Notes: generated by a model from the letters alone, not told the origin. 9,682 bases of DNA from Hyphomicrobiales bacterium (GCA_021730825.1 JAKFYO010000180.1:1-9682); one strand, 5' to 3'; shown: positions 1 to 6,517, counted from the first letter of the stretch. Numbers and translations: made by a program.

Positions 1-814
1 CCGTAACACTGCGCCCGACATTCGCGCCCGCAAGGGCCGCGAGCCGATCGTGTCTTTGACGAGCTACCACGCGCACACCGCGCGCTGGCTGGACGCGCAT
101 GTCGATCTGTTGCTCGTCGGCGACAGCCTCGGCATGGTGATGCACGGCTTCGAGACCACGGTGCCGGTGACCCTCGACATGATGATCCTGCAGGGCCACG
201 CGGTTATGCGCGGCTCGAAGAAGGCGCTGGTCGTGGTCGATCTCCCGTTCGGCACTTATGAGGCGAGCCCCGAGCAGGCCTTCCACACCGCTGCGCGCGT
301 TTTGAAAGAAACCGGCTGCGGCGCGGTGAAGATGGAAGGTGGTGTGAAGATGGCGGAGCATGTCCGCTTCCTCACCGACCGCGGCGTGCCGGTGATGGGC
401 CATGTCGGCCTGACCCCGCAGTCGATCAACACGCTCGGCTCGTTCCGCGCCCGCGGGCGCGAGGAGAGCGAGTGGGGCCCGATCCTCGACGACGCCCGCG
501 CGATTGCCGACGCAGGCGCCTTCTCGGTGGTGCTGGAAGCCATGGCGGAGCCGCTGGCGGAAAAGATCACCAAAGAGGTCGCGATCCCGACCATCGGCAT
601 CGGCGCGTCGCCGACCTGCGACGGGCAGATTCTGGTGCTGGAGGACTTGCTCGGCCTCTCGCCGCGCGTGCCGAAGTTCGTGAAGCAGTATGCCGACATG
701 GGCCGCCTCATTGAGGAGGCCGTGTCGAATTACGCAAACGAGGTCCGCGACCGCTCATTCCCGGCTGCCGAGCACGTTTACGCCTTGAAAAACAAGGCAA
801 AAACGCCCTCCTGA
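1..814 (+). CDS. panB: 3-methyl-2-oxobutanoate hydroxymethyltransferase PanB, 5'-truncated by the window edge
   Basis: PanB transfers a hydroxymethyl group from 5,10-methylene-tetrahydrofolate to 2-oxoisovalerate to give ketopantoate, the first step of pantothenate/CoA synthesis, in the cytosol. The frame is open from base 2, giving 270 visible residues. The stretch before base 50 ([13 protein letters not shown]) aligns with normal PanB N-termini, so the GTG at 50 is internal and only about 5-10 residues are missing. Family motifs are present: [10 protein letters not shown] with the Mg-binding Asp, [11 protein letters not shown] with the second metal-site Asp, AVKMEGG with the substrate Lys, [15 protein letters not shown] with the catalytic Glu, IPTIGIGAS and [12 protein letters not shown]. 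The TIM barrel is complete from there to the end. The stop codon TGA (812-814) lies in a hairpin loop. The next gene follows after about 100 bp with its own candidate promoter, so co-transcription is uncertain. Identity is secure. Confidence 0.97.
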   Translation, partial: RNTAPDIRARKGREPIVSLTSYHAHTARWLDAHVDLLLVGDSLGMVMHGFETTVPVTLDMMILQGHAVMRGSKKALVVVDLPFGTYEASPEQAFHTAARVLKETGCGAVKMEGGVKMAEHVRFLTDRGVPVMGHVGLTPQSINTLGSFRARGREESEWGPILDDARAIADAGAFSVVLEAMAEPLAEKITKEVAIPTIGIGASPTCDGQILVLEDLLGLSPRVPKFVKQYADMGRLIEEAVSNYANEVRDRSFPAAEHVYALKNKAKTPS

Positions 815-820
815 GGGCGT
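782..820. terminator. Two tandem hairpins at the panB 3' end
   Basis: The first is a perfect 6-bp stem, GCCTTG (782-787) with CAAGGC (793-798), loop AAAAA. The second is ACGCCCT (803-809) with AGGGCGT (814-820), loop CCTG, and the panB TGA overlaps its loop. On the plus strand no U-run follows, so classical termination of panB transcripts is doubtful. Read on the minus strand the second hairpin is followed directly by TTTTT, the usual intrinsic-terminator layout, although no minus-strand gene lies just to the right. It may be a bidirectional or antisense-limiting terminator, or an RNA 3'-end stabiliser. Confidence 0.45.
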
Positions 821-848
821 TGCCACGATACGCCCACATCTCTATTTT
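820..848 (+). promoter_or_regulatory. Candidate sigma-70-type promoter for the yfgM-like/lipoprotein/der genes
   Basis: TTGCCA (820-825) matches TTGACA at five of six bases. It is separated by exactly 17 bp from TATTTT (843-848), which matches TATAAT at four of six. A start near 855 would give a leader of about 60 nt before the ATG at 918. The -35 begins on the last base of the panB hairpin, so this gap seems to separate two transcription units. It is a pattern match only. Confidence 0.4.
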
Positions 849-917
849 ACGCCCGCTTTAACGAAATACGGGCAAGAAGGGGCTGCGCCTCCCGCGCGGG
901 CCTCCAGGGATTTGAGA

Positions 918-1589
918 ATGTCGGACATCATCCGCGAAGTAGACGAAGAACTGCGCCGCGAACGGCTCGCCAATATCTGGAAGAACTACGGCGGCTATAT
1001 CGCGCTTGGCGCGTTCCTGATCGTCGCCGCCACCGGCGGCTGGCGCGCCTACGAGTATTACGCGGCGAAACAGTCCGAGGCCGCGGCCGAGCGTTATGTT
1101 GCCGCTCAAAAGCTCGCGACGGACGCCACCAAGACCGACGAAGCGATTACCGCCTTCAACGCCTTGGCCGCGAGTGCGCCGTCTTCCTACAAGCTGCTCG
1201 CGCGCTTCTCGGCGGCGGCCGAACTCGGCCAGAAGGATGCAAAGCAGGGCGCGGCCGCCTTCGATGCGATTGCCGCCGACACTTCGGTCGAGACCTTGAT
1301 GCGCGAACTCGCGAGCATTCGCGGCGCGGCATTGAGCGTAGATGTCGCGGATGTCGCGGAAATGCAGAAGCGCTTAGCACCCGCGTTGGTCGACGGCTCC
1401 GCATTCCGCCATTCCGCGAACGAGTTGCTCGCGCTGGCGTACATGCGCGCCGGTAATCATGCCGAGGCGCAGAAGCTGTTTCTCCTGCTCTCCTTCGATC
1501 CCGAGACGCCGCCGGGCATGCGCAACCGCGCCCAGCGTCTGCAGGCGACCCTCTTCAACAACGCGCCTGCGGCGCCGGAGAAGAAGTAA
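918..1589 (+). CDS. YfgM/TPR-like inner-membrane-anchored protein (TPR_21 family)
   Basis: A 223-residue protein with the layout of the YfgM-like 'tetratricopeptide repeat-like domain' family. It has a short charged cytosolic N-terminus (MSDIIREVDEELRRERLANIW), one membrane segment at about 26-42 (GGYIALGAFLIVAATGG), then an Ala-rich helical domain reaching the C-terminus, with a TPR-like helix pair near 170-192 (LALAYMRAGNHAEAQKLFLLL). In E. coli, YfgM is an ancillary SecYEG-associated factor that cooperates with periplasmic chaperones; the same role here is inferred. The frame opens with a TTG at 912, but the ATG at 918 is preferred because AGGGA (906-910) lies seven bases before it and the family begins near this residue. 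The gene is followed after 5 bp by the lipoprotein gene and then by der, as in the conserved yfgM-bamB-der order. The family assignment is firm; the molecular role is not. Confidence 0.85.
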   Translation: MSDIIREVDEELRRERLANIWKNYGGYIALGAFLIVAATGGWRAYEYYAAKQSEAAAERYVAAQKLATDATKTDEAITAFNALAASAPSSYKLLARFSAAAELGQKDAKQGAAAFDAIAADTSVETLMRELASIRGAALSVDVADVAEMQKRLAPALVDGSAFRHSANELLALAYMRAGNHAEAQKLFLLLSFDPETPPGMRNRAQRLQATLFNNAPAAPEKK

Positions 1590-1594
1590 ACGTC

Positions 1595-1927
1595 ATGCCG
1601 CGCTCGAAGGCGAAATCGCTTCTTCGTATCGCGCTGCTGCTGGCGCCGCTTTCGCTCGCGCTTTCCGCCTGCGAAACGCTCGAGAACATGAACCCGTTCG
1701 AAGAGAAGAAGAGACCGATTTCCGGCGATCGCCGCACGCTGTTTCCGGAAGGCGTGCCGGGCGTGCAATATAGCGCGCCGCCGACGCAGCCGACGAATTC
1801 GAACATTCAGGTGACGCCGGAAGCGCAGAACCCGAATCCGGAAGCGCAACCGCAAAATCCGACTGCACCGCGCCGCGGCCCGGCACAGAATAATTCCGAC
1901 GATCCTTGGGCTGGTCAGCGGCGCTAA
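1595..1927 (+). CDS. Small proline/asparagine/glutamine-rich lipoprotein in the bamB position
   Basis: A 110-residue predicted lipoprotein. A basic N-terminus (MPRSKAKSLLR) is followed by a hydrophobic core and the lipobox LSAC, making Cys26 the lipidation site. The mature part starts CETLENMNPFEEKKRPISGDRR and has the segment LFPEGVPGVQYSAPP. From about residue 65 it is low-complexity and rich in N, P and Q, so probably disordered. It starts five bases after the YfgM-like gene and is translated in the same direction as der. In many proteobacteria this slot holds bamB, a lipoprotein of the BAM outer-membrane assembly complex. There is no beta-propeller here, so this is not an intact BamB; it could be an unrelated lineage-specific lipoprotein or a remnant of the BamB N-terminus. 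The last codons (GQRR-stop) fall inside a 30-bp tandem repeat. I do not recognise a characterised function. The lipoprotein call itself is strong. Confidence 0.82.
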   Translation: MPRSKAKSLLRIALLLAPLSLALSACETLENMNPFEEKKRPISGDRRTLFPEGVPGVQYSAPPTQPTNSNIQVTPEAQNPNPEAQPQNPTAPRRGPAQNNSDDPWAGQRR

Positions 1928-1990
1928 CGCGCCGCACGGGCTGGTCAGCGGCGCTAACGCGCCGCGCGGGCTGGTCAGCGCCGCTGATCG
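1908..1990 (+). repeat. 30-bp tandem repeat (about 2.8 copies) spanning the lipoprotein stop codon
   Basis: Copies are 1908-1937, 1938-1967 and a diverged partial copy from 1968. The first two differ only at one base near the end (CAC versus CGC). Each copy reads in the lipoprotein frame as GQRR followed by a stop: TAA at 1925, TAA at 1955 and TGA at 1985. The gene end, stop included, therefore seems to have been duplicated downstream. In the two full copies GCGGCGC and GCGCCGC form a 7-bp stem around the loop TAAC (1918-1935 and 1948-1965). No U-run follows. The repeat fills the gap between the lipoprotein gene and der. Confidence 0.9.
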
Positions 1991-2006
1991 CAGCTAAGCC
2001 ATTCTC

Positions 2007-3428
2007 ATGCTTCCTTCCGTTGCCATTGTTGGCCGGCCTAACGTCGGCAAATCGACGCTGTTCAACCGGCTCGTCGGTCAGCGCCTTGCGCTCGTGGACG
2101 ACACGCCCGGCGTCACCCGCGACCGCCGCGAGGGCGACGCGAAACTCGGCGACCTGAACTTCCGTATCTTCGATACCGCAGGCTTCGAGGAAGCGGGCGC
2201 GGAGAGCCTGGCGGGGCGCATGCGGGCGCAAACCGAAAGCGCAATCGCGGACGCGGACGCGATCCTATTCCTCGTCGATGCGCGTGCGGGCCTGCTGCCC
2301 GACGACAAGGTATTCGCGCAGATCGTCCGCAAATCCGGCAAGCCCGCGATTGTCGTCGCAAACAAGAGCGAGGGCAGGCTCGGTGCCGCGGGCGCGCTGG
2401 AAGCCTATGCGCTGGGGTTGGGTGATCCCATCAACATTTCCGCCGAACACGGCGAGGGCATGGGCGAGCTCTACGACGCGCTGCGCGAAGTTCTGCCCAG
2501 AGAAGAAGAGCCGGACGAAGACGATGAGGCCGAGGAAGAAGCGCCAAAGCCCGCAGACACCATTCGCGTCGCTGTTGTCGGCCGCCCCAACGCGGGCAAG
2601 TCCACGCTGATTAACAAGCTGATCGGCGAGGACCGCTTGGTCACCGGACCGGAGCCGGGGATCACGCGCGACTCCATCGAAGTGCCGTTCGAATACTTCG
2701 GACACAAGTTCGAAATTCTCGACACCGCCGGCATGAGGAAGCGCGCGAAAGTGCAGGAGAAGCTCGAGAAGCTCTCGGTCGGAGACAGTTTGCGCTCGAT
2801 CCGCTTTGCCGACGTTGTCGTGTTGCTGATGGATGCGACCAAGCCGTTCGAGGAACAGGATCTGCGTATCGCCGATCTCGTGATGCGCGAGGGCCGCGCG
2901 CTCGTAATTGGCATGAACAAGCGCGATCTCGCAGCCCCCGCGATGACGATGGGAAAAACGCTACGCGAGGAGGCGGACCACTGGCTGCCGCAGGCCAAAG
3001 GTATGCCGATCATCGCAATGTCGGGCATGCACGGCGACGGCTTGGATAAGCTGATCAAGGCGGTGATGGAGACCTATCGGGTCTGGAACCTGCGCGTATC
3101 GACTTCGGTCATCAATCGCTTTCTGGAGCGTGCGCTGGCGCAGAATCCGCCGCCCGCGGTTTCCGGTGCGCGTATTAAATTGCGCTACATGACGCAGGCG
3201 AAGGCGCGCCCGCCGAGTTTCGTGCTGTTTGGAACGCGTATTGATGCGCTGCCCGAATCCTATATGCGCTATCTCGTGAATGGCGTGCGCGAGGCATTCG
3301 AAATGCCGGGCGTTCCCATTCGCTTCACATTCCGCGCGCCGGAAAATCCGTTCAAGAAGAAGATGGAAAAGAAGGACGCGCGCGGGAAGCGTAAGAAGAT
3401 CAATCGCAAACCAACAAAGAAAAAATAA
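2007..3428 (+). CDS. der: Ribosome-assembly GTPase Der (EngA), two tandem G domains
   Basis: Der is an essential tandem GTPase that binds the 50S subunit and acts late in its maturation. This 473-residue copy is full length. G domain 1 has the P-loop GRPNVGKST (9-17), DTAG (56-59) and a G4 motif NKSE (119-122) in place of NKxD, a variation I recall from alphaproteobacterial Der. A very acidic linker (about 166-179) follows. G domain 2 has GRPNAGKST (192-200), DTAG (239-242) and a canonical NKRD (304-307). The KH-like C-terminal domain covers about 360-440, and a Lys/Arg-rich tail (450-473) probably contacts rRNA. The ATG at 2007 places the P-loop eight residues in, as usual for Der; no strong ribosome-binding site precedes it. 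The gene follows the YfgM-like and lipoprotein genes. Its TAA directly abuts the stop codon of the convergent SDR gene. Confidence 0.98.
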   Translation: MLPSVAIVGRPNVGKSTLFNRLVGQRLALVDDTPGVTRDRREGDAKLGDLNFRIFDTAGFEEAGAESLAGRMRAQTESAIADADAILFLVDARAGLLPDDKVFAQIVRKSGKPAIVVANKSEGRLGAAGALEAYALGLGDPINISAEHGEGMGELYDALREVLPREEEPDEDDEAEEEAPKPADTIRVAVVGRPNAGKSTLINKLIGEDRLVTGPEPGITRDSIEVPFEYFGHKFEILDTAGMRKRAKVQEKLEKLSVGDSLRSIRFADVVVLLMDATKPFEEQDLRIADLVMREGRALVIGMNKRDLAAPAMTMGKTLREEADHWLPQAKGMPIIAMSGMHGDGLDKLIKAVMETYRVWNLRVSTSVINRFLERALAQNPPPAVSGARIKLRYMTQAKARPPSFVLFGTRIDALPESYMRYLVNGVREAFEMPGVPIRFTFRAPENPFKKKMEKKDARGKRKKINRKPTKKK

Positions 3429-4169
3429 TCAGACCGGCGGCTGGTAGCTCAGCCACTTCTTCGTCGGATAATTATAAAGCTGCCCGTTTTCTTTTACCGC
3501 AGGCAGGCACAACTCCGCTACAGCTTCCGCTACCGTTTCCGGTGCTTCCAGCGTCATCGGGTCTTCGCCGGGCATTGCTTTCACGCGCATGCGGGTGCGG
3601 ATCGGGCCGGGGTTGAACAGGTTCACTTTCATGTTCGTGGTCGAAACTTCCGCGGCATAAGTGCGGACGAGCAGATCCAGTGCCGCCTTCGAGACCGCAT
3701 AAGGCCCCCAATAGGCGGTGGCCTTGTTCGCGGCCCCTGAAGTGATGAACACCGCGCGCGCGGCGTCGGACGCGCGGAGCAGCATGTCGAGCGAGCGGAT
3801 CAGGCGATAATTCGCAGTCACATTAACCGCGATCACCTCGTCCCATGCTTTCTGGTCGACATGCGGGAGCGGCGAGAGCACGCCCAACTGCCCAGCATTG
3901 CCGACGAGGATGTCGAGCTTCTTGAAGCGATCGAACAGCGCCTGTCCCATGCGGTCGAGGTCGTCGAATTTCCGCAGGTCCGCCGGAACGAGCGTCGCCG
4001 AACCGCCGAGTTTCTGGATTTCGTCGTCGAGTTCTTCGAGGCCGCCGGAGGTGCGCGCGAGCGCAATCACATGCGCGCCCTTCGCGGCGAGCGACTTTGC
4101 GACCGCCGCACCGATCCCGCGCGACGCGCCGGTGACAAGCGCGATCTTTCCTTCGAGCGGCTTACTCAT
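3429..4169 (-). CDS. Short-chain dehydrogenase/reductase (classical SDR)
   Basis: A 246-residue classical SDR. The Rossmann nucleotide motif TGASRGIG is at 13-20, NAG at 91-93, the structural Asn in AVNVTAN at 116, and the catalytic Ser144 with Tyr157 and Lys161 (YAVSK). PGPI (187-190) follows the active site as usual. An Arg at 39 just after beta-2 (ALART) fits a preference for NADP(H), which is an inference. The substrate cannot be told from sequence; general annotation would be 'SDR family NAD(P)-dependent oxidoreductase'. It begins 18 bp after the purF stop codon on the same strand, so it is probably the last gene of the cvpA-purF operon, and I recall the same neighbour for purF in related bacteria. 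No clear Shine-Dalgarno precedes the ATG, so coupling to purF translation is possible. Its stop codon touches that of der with no intervening base. Confidence 0.93.
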   Translation of the reverse strand: MSKPLEGKIALVTGASRGIGAAVAKSLAAKGAHVIALARTSGGLEELDDEIQKLGGSATLVPADLRKFDDLDRMGQALFDRFKKLDILVGNAGQLGVLSPLPHVDQKAWDEVIAVNVTANYRLIRSLDMLLRASDAARAVFITSGAANKATAYWGPYAVSKAALDLLVRTYAAEVSTTNMKVNLFNPGPIRTRMRVKAMPGEDPMTLEAPETVAEAVAELCLPAVKENGQLYNYPTKKWLSYQPPV

Positions 4170-4187
4170 GACGGACGAGGGTGTAGA

Positions 4188-5687
4188 TCAGCTTGCTTCG
4201 GCGAGCAACGACAACTGCCGCGGCGTAATCTCGCCGGTCTTGTCGGTGAGCGGCGTCGGATATTCGCCCGTGAAGCAGTGGTCGGTGTATTGCGGCTTCT
4301 CGGGATTGCGCTTCTCGTGGCCCATCGCGCGATAGAGCCCGTCCACCGACAGGAATGCGAGGCTGTCCGCGCCGATATAGTTGCGCATCCCCTCGAGGTC
4401 GTAGGTTGCGGCGAGCAACTTGTCCTTGTCCGGCGTGTCGATGCCGTAGAAGTCCGGATGCGTGATGGGCGGGCTTGCGATGCGGAAGTGGACTTCCTTG
4501 GCGCCGGCCTCGCGCATCATGCGCACGATCTTTACCGAAGTGGTGCCGCGCACGAGCGAGTCGTCGATAAGTACGATGCGCTTGCCTGCGACCGCGGCGC
4601 GGTTTGCGGAATGCTTCATGCGCACCCCGAGTTCGCGGATCTGCTGCGTGGGTTCGATGAAGGTGCGGCCGACATAATGGTTGCGGATGATGCCGAGCTC
4701 GTAAGGAATGTTCGACGCCTGCGCGAAACCGATCGCCGCGGGCACGCCGCTATCCGGCACCGGCACGACCACATCGGCGGTGGCCGGAGATTCTTTCGCC
4801 AGTTCGGTGCCGAGGTTACGGCGCACCTGATAGACGCTTTTGCCGCCGACCACGGAGTCGGGACGCGCGAAGTAAATATATTCGAAGATGCAGGGGCGCG
4901 GCTGCATGACGGGGAAAGGCTTGTGGGACTCGATGCCCGCTTCGCCGACGATGATCACTTCGCCGTTCTCGACATCGCGCACGAATTTCGCGCCGATGAT
5001 GTCGAGGGCGCAGGTTTCCGACGTCAGGATCGGCGCGCCGTCGAGTTCGCCGAGTACGAGCGGGCGGATACCGAGCGGGTCGCGCGCACCCACGAGCTTC
5101 TTGTTGGTGAGACCGACGAAGGAGTAGGCGCCTTCGATCTCGCGGATCGCATCGACAAAGCGCTCGACAAAGCGCGCACGCTTGGAGCGAGCGAGGAGAT
5201 GCAGGATGACTTCGGTGTCCGAGGTCGACTGCATGATCGCGCCGTCGCGGACCAACTGGCGGCGGAGCGAGAGCGCGTTGGTGAGGTTGCCGTTATGCGC
5301 AACTGCAAAGCCGCCCCCGTCGAGTTCGGCGAAGAGCGGCTGCACGTTGCGGAGGATAGTTTCGCCGGTGGTGGAGTAGCGCACATGACCCACGGCGGCA
5401 CTGCCGGGGAGGCGCTCGATCACATGGCGTTTGGAGAAGGTGTCGCCGACGAGGCCGAGGCGGCGTTCGGAGTGGAAGCGCTTGGCTTCGTTGTCGTAGG
5501 CGACGATGCCGGAGGCTTCCTGTCCGCGATGCTGGAGCGCGTGAAGGCCGAGCGCAGTGAGCGCGGTTGCGTCCGGATGTCCGAAGATGCCGAACACGCC
5601 GCACTCTTCGCGGAGCGTGTCGCCCATCGCCTGCTTGTCCAAATTGTCCCTGTCCAAGCTTTGGCCCAGTTCGTTCGACACGCTCAT
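4188..5687 (-). CDS. purF: Amidophosphoribosyltransferase PurF
   Basis: PurF converts PRPP and glutamine to 5-phosphoribosylamine, the committed step of de novo purine synthesis, in the cytosol. Numbering from the ATG at 5687 (499 residues), Cys29 in REECGVFGIFG is the N-terminal glutaminase nucleophile, so a 28-residue propeptide would have to be removed. The Ntn-hydrolase domain has QHRGQEASGI, GHVRYSTTG and AHNGNLTN. The phosphoribosyltransferase domain has VPVPDSG and the PRPP loop IVLIDDSLVRGTTS (371-384). The open frame starts one codon earlier at a TTG, but AAGGGG lies seven bases before the ATG at 5687, which decides the start. An internal ATG at 5627 would leave only 8 propeptide residues and cannot be excluded. 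Compared with the Bacillus subtilis Fe-S enzyme as I recall it, two of the four cluster Cys positions are not Cys (Asp in HPDFYGID; Thr three residues before CFTGEYPT), so a cluster is unlikely. It lies 25 bp after cvpA. Confidence 0.97.
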   Translation of the reverse strand: MSVSNELGQSLDRDNLDKQAMGDTLREECGVFGIFGHPDATALTALGLHALQHRGQEASGIVAYDNEAKRFHSERRLGLVGDTFSKRHVIERLPGSAAVGHVRYSTTGETILRNVQPLFAELDGGGFAVAHNGNLTNALSLRRQLVRDGAIMQSTSDTEVILHLLARSKRARFVERFVDAIREIEGAYSFVGLTNKKLVGARDPLGIRPLVLGELDGAPILTSETCALDIIGAKFVRDVENGEVIIVGEAGIESHKPFPVMQPRPCIFEYIYFARPDSVVGGKSVYQVRRNLGTELAKESPATADVVVPVPDSGVPAAIGFAQASNIPYELGIIRNHYVGRTFIEPTQQIRELGVRMKHSANRAAVAGKRIVLIDDSLVRGTTSVKIVRMMREAGAKEVHFRIASPPITHPDFYGIDTPDKDKLLAATYDLEGMRNYIGADSLAFLSVDGLYRAMGHEKRNPEKPQYTDHCFTGEYPTPLTDKTGEITPRQLSLLAEAS

Positions 5688-5694
5688 CAATAAG

Positions 5695-5700
5695 CCCCTT
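5695..5700 (-). promoter_or_regulatory. Ribosome-binding site deciding the purF start
   Basis: On the minus strand AAGGGG sits seven bases before the ATG at 5685-5687. This spacing favours that ATG over the adjacent TTG (5688-5690) and over the internal ATG at 5625-5627, which has only a weak CAGG before it. Confidence 0.6.
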
Positions 5701-5707
5701 ACCTGTC

Positions 5708-5729
5708 GCGCGTCATTGCGAGGACGCGC
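5708..5729 (-). repeat. Hairpin with REP-like wording across the cvpA stop codon
   Basis: GCGCGTC (5708-5714) pairs with GACGCGC (5723-5729) around an 8-nt loop. The cvpA TGA (5713-5715 on the minus strand) lies at the stem/loop junction. The plus-strand wording CGTCATTGCGAGGACG resembles the start of dispersed palindromic repeats (CGTCATTGCGAG...) that I recall from Bradyrhizobium-type genomes. Only a fragment of such a repeat would be present. It has no U-run, so it does not look like a terminator; a processing or stabilising role between cvpA and purF is possible. Confidence 0.45.
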
Positions 5730-6414
5730 GGGTGCTTTCGATTAATTGGTTCACGCCAGCCCGGTCGTTGCGCTTGTAGGCTGGCGCGGTCGGATCGTTC
5801 GAATTCGCTTGCGAGGGATTCTGCTTGGTCCCTCTGTCGGTGCGCCCTGGTGGCGTCGGCGCCGGATTGGCATCGGGGGCGGGCTTTTGCTCGTCGTCCC
5901 GTGGCTTTCTTAAGCGCTGCAAAATGGCGTTTTCGGGATCGTCGGGCAGCAGCCCCTTCAGCCAGTCGCCGGTGCTTTGCAGGATCGGGCGCGAGCGCGC
6001 GTTCTTGACCCAGTCAGGCTCGGTCTTGGCTGGCACCAACCACGTGAAAAACAGGAACGCGACTACCATGATGATGAGGCCGCGCGCGAGGCCGAACAGG
6101 AAACCGAGCGAGCGGTCGAGCGCGCCGATGCGGCTGTCCAGCACGAGGTCCGAAATCTTCACGGTGAAGAGCGAGACGATCAGAAGAGTCAGCAGAAACA
6201 GGCCGCCGACCGCAATGCCGGTGGCGAGCAGCTCGTGCTGCACGTACTGCTTCACGAACGGCAGCACGCGGGAATAGCCGTAAAGGGTCACGGCCGCCGC
6301 GATCACCCACGAGGCGATGGAGAGGACTTCGCGCATGAACCCGCGGACCATCGCGAGCACGCCCGAGATCAGCATGACCGCGAGCAACCCGAAATCTAGT
6401 GCCGTAGGGGTCAT
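5713..6414 (-). CDS. cvpA: CvpA family inner-membrane protein, purF-linked copy
   Basis: A 233-residue CvpA-family protein. E. coli cvpA lies next to purF and is linked to colicin V production/export and envelope stress tolerance; the biochemical function is unresolved. Four membrane segments are visible at about 7-23, 32-48, 65-86 and 104-127, with family wording MVRGFMREVLSIASW (22-36) and IGALDRSLGFLFGLARG (96-112). A hydrophilic Pro/Asn/Asp-rich linker (about 168-210) then leads to a conserved-looking end, YKRNDRAGVNQLIEST (213-228). The open frame extends 20 residues further upstream, but the ATG at 6414 starts at the usual CvpA N-terminus (MTPTALDFGLL) and has GGAG 11 bases before it. 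The gene is first in the cvpA-purF-SDR unit and ends inside a hairpin. A second CvpA-family gene lies just upstream. Confidence 0.9.
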   Translation of the reverse strand: MTPTALDFGLLAVMLISGVLAMVRGFMREVLSIASWVIAAAVTLYGYSRVLPFVKQYVQHELLATGIAVGGLFLLTLLIVSLFTVKISDLVLDSRIGALDRSLGFLFGLARGLIIMVVAFLFFTWLVPAKTEPDWVKNARSRPILQSTGDWLKGLLPDDPENAILQRLRKPRDDEQKPAPDANPAPTPPGRTDRGTKQNPSQANSNDPTAPAYKRNDRAGVNQLIESTRASSQ

Positions 6415-6465
6415 GAAAAACGCTGCTCCGCCTTGAAAACTAAGCCGATTCGGGCGCCGGGACCG

Positions 6466-6517
6466 TTGCCGCAATGCATATAGCCCCTCGACCCGCTTCC
6501 GTCACCGGGTGCGGCAA
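6466..6517. promoter_or_regulatory. Inverted repeat flanking the cvpA-purF promoter (possible operator)
   Basis: TTGCCGCA (6466-6473) and TGCGGCAA (6510-6517) are perfect 8-bp inverted arms 36 bp apart. One arm lies just downstream of the candidate -10 and the other just upstream of the candidate -35. A second, smaller hairpin, GGGTGC (6507-6512) with GCACCC (6523-6528), overlaps the upstream arm. The rest of the gap from 6415 to 6561 holds nothing else I can name. A regulator binding both arms could govern purine synthesis, but no known purine operator is recognised. Confidence 0.4.
6477..6505 (-). promoter_or_regulatory. Candidate promoter of the cvpA-purF-SDR operon
   Basis: Read on the minus strand, GTGACG (6500-6505) and TATATG (6477-6482) are separated by exactly 17 bp. 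The -10 context GGCTATATGC fits the alphaproteobacterial housekeeping form GCTANAW, and GTGACG differs from TTGACG by one base. A start near 6470 gives a leader of about 55 nt to the cvpA ATG at 6414. The site sits in the longest non-coding gap of the window and between inverted-repeat arms. It is a sequence match without experimental support. Confidence 0.55.

Noticed and set aside
891..900. Perfect 10-bp palindrome CCCGCGCGGG upstream of the YfgM-like gene
   Set aside because: A short GC-only palindrome is expected by chance at this base composition, and it does not clearly mask the AGGGA ribosome-binding site.
1906..2157. 83-codon frame through the tandem repeat (MGWSAALTRRTGWSAALTRR...)
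   Set aside because: The peptide repeat is just the 30-bp DNA repeat read in another frame, and it then overlaps der out of frame.
2363..2374. Loss of the G4 Asp in the first Der GTPase domain (NKSE) as a sign of an inactive domain
   Set aside because: As I recall, alphaproteobacterial Der proteins often have Glu or a similar change here while all other GTPase motifs stay intact, so it is probably the lineage norm.
3861..5693. 610-residue plus-strand open frame opposite the SDR and purF genes
   Set aside because: It is antisense to two unmistakable enzymes, has the Arg/Asp/Glu/Ala-rich composition of a high-GC shadow frame, and shows no domain. Its wording follows from purF codon usage.
6415..6474. 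20-residue N-terminal extension of cvpA
   Set aside because: It crosses the leader and the transcription start region, is not typical of CvpA N-termini, and the ATG at 6414 fits the family and has a GGAG upstream.
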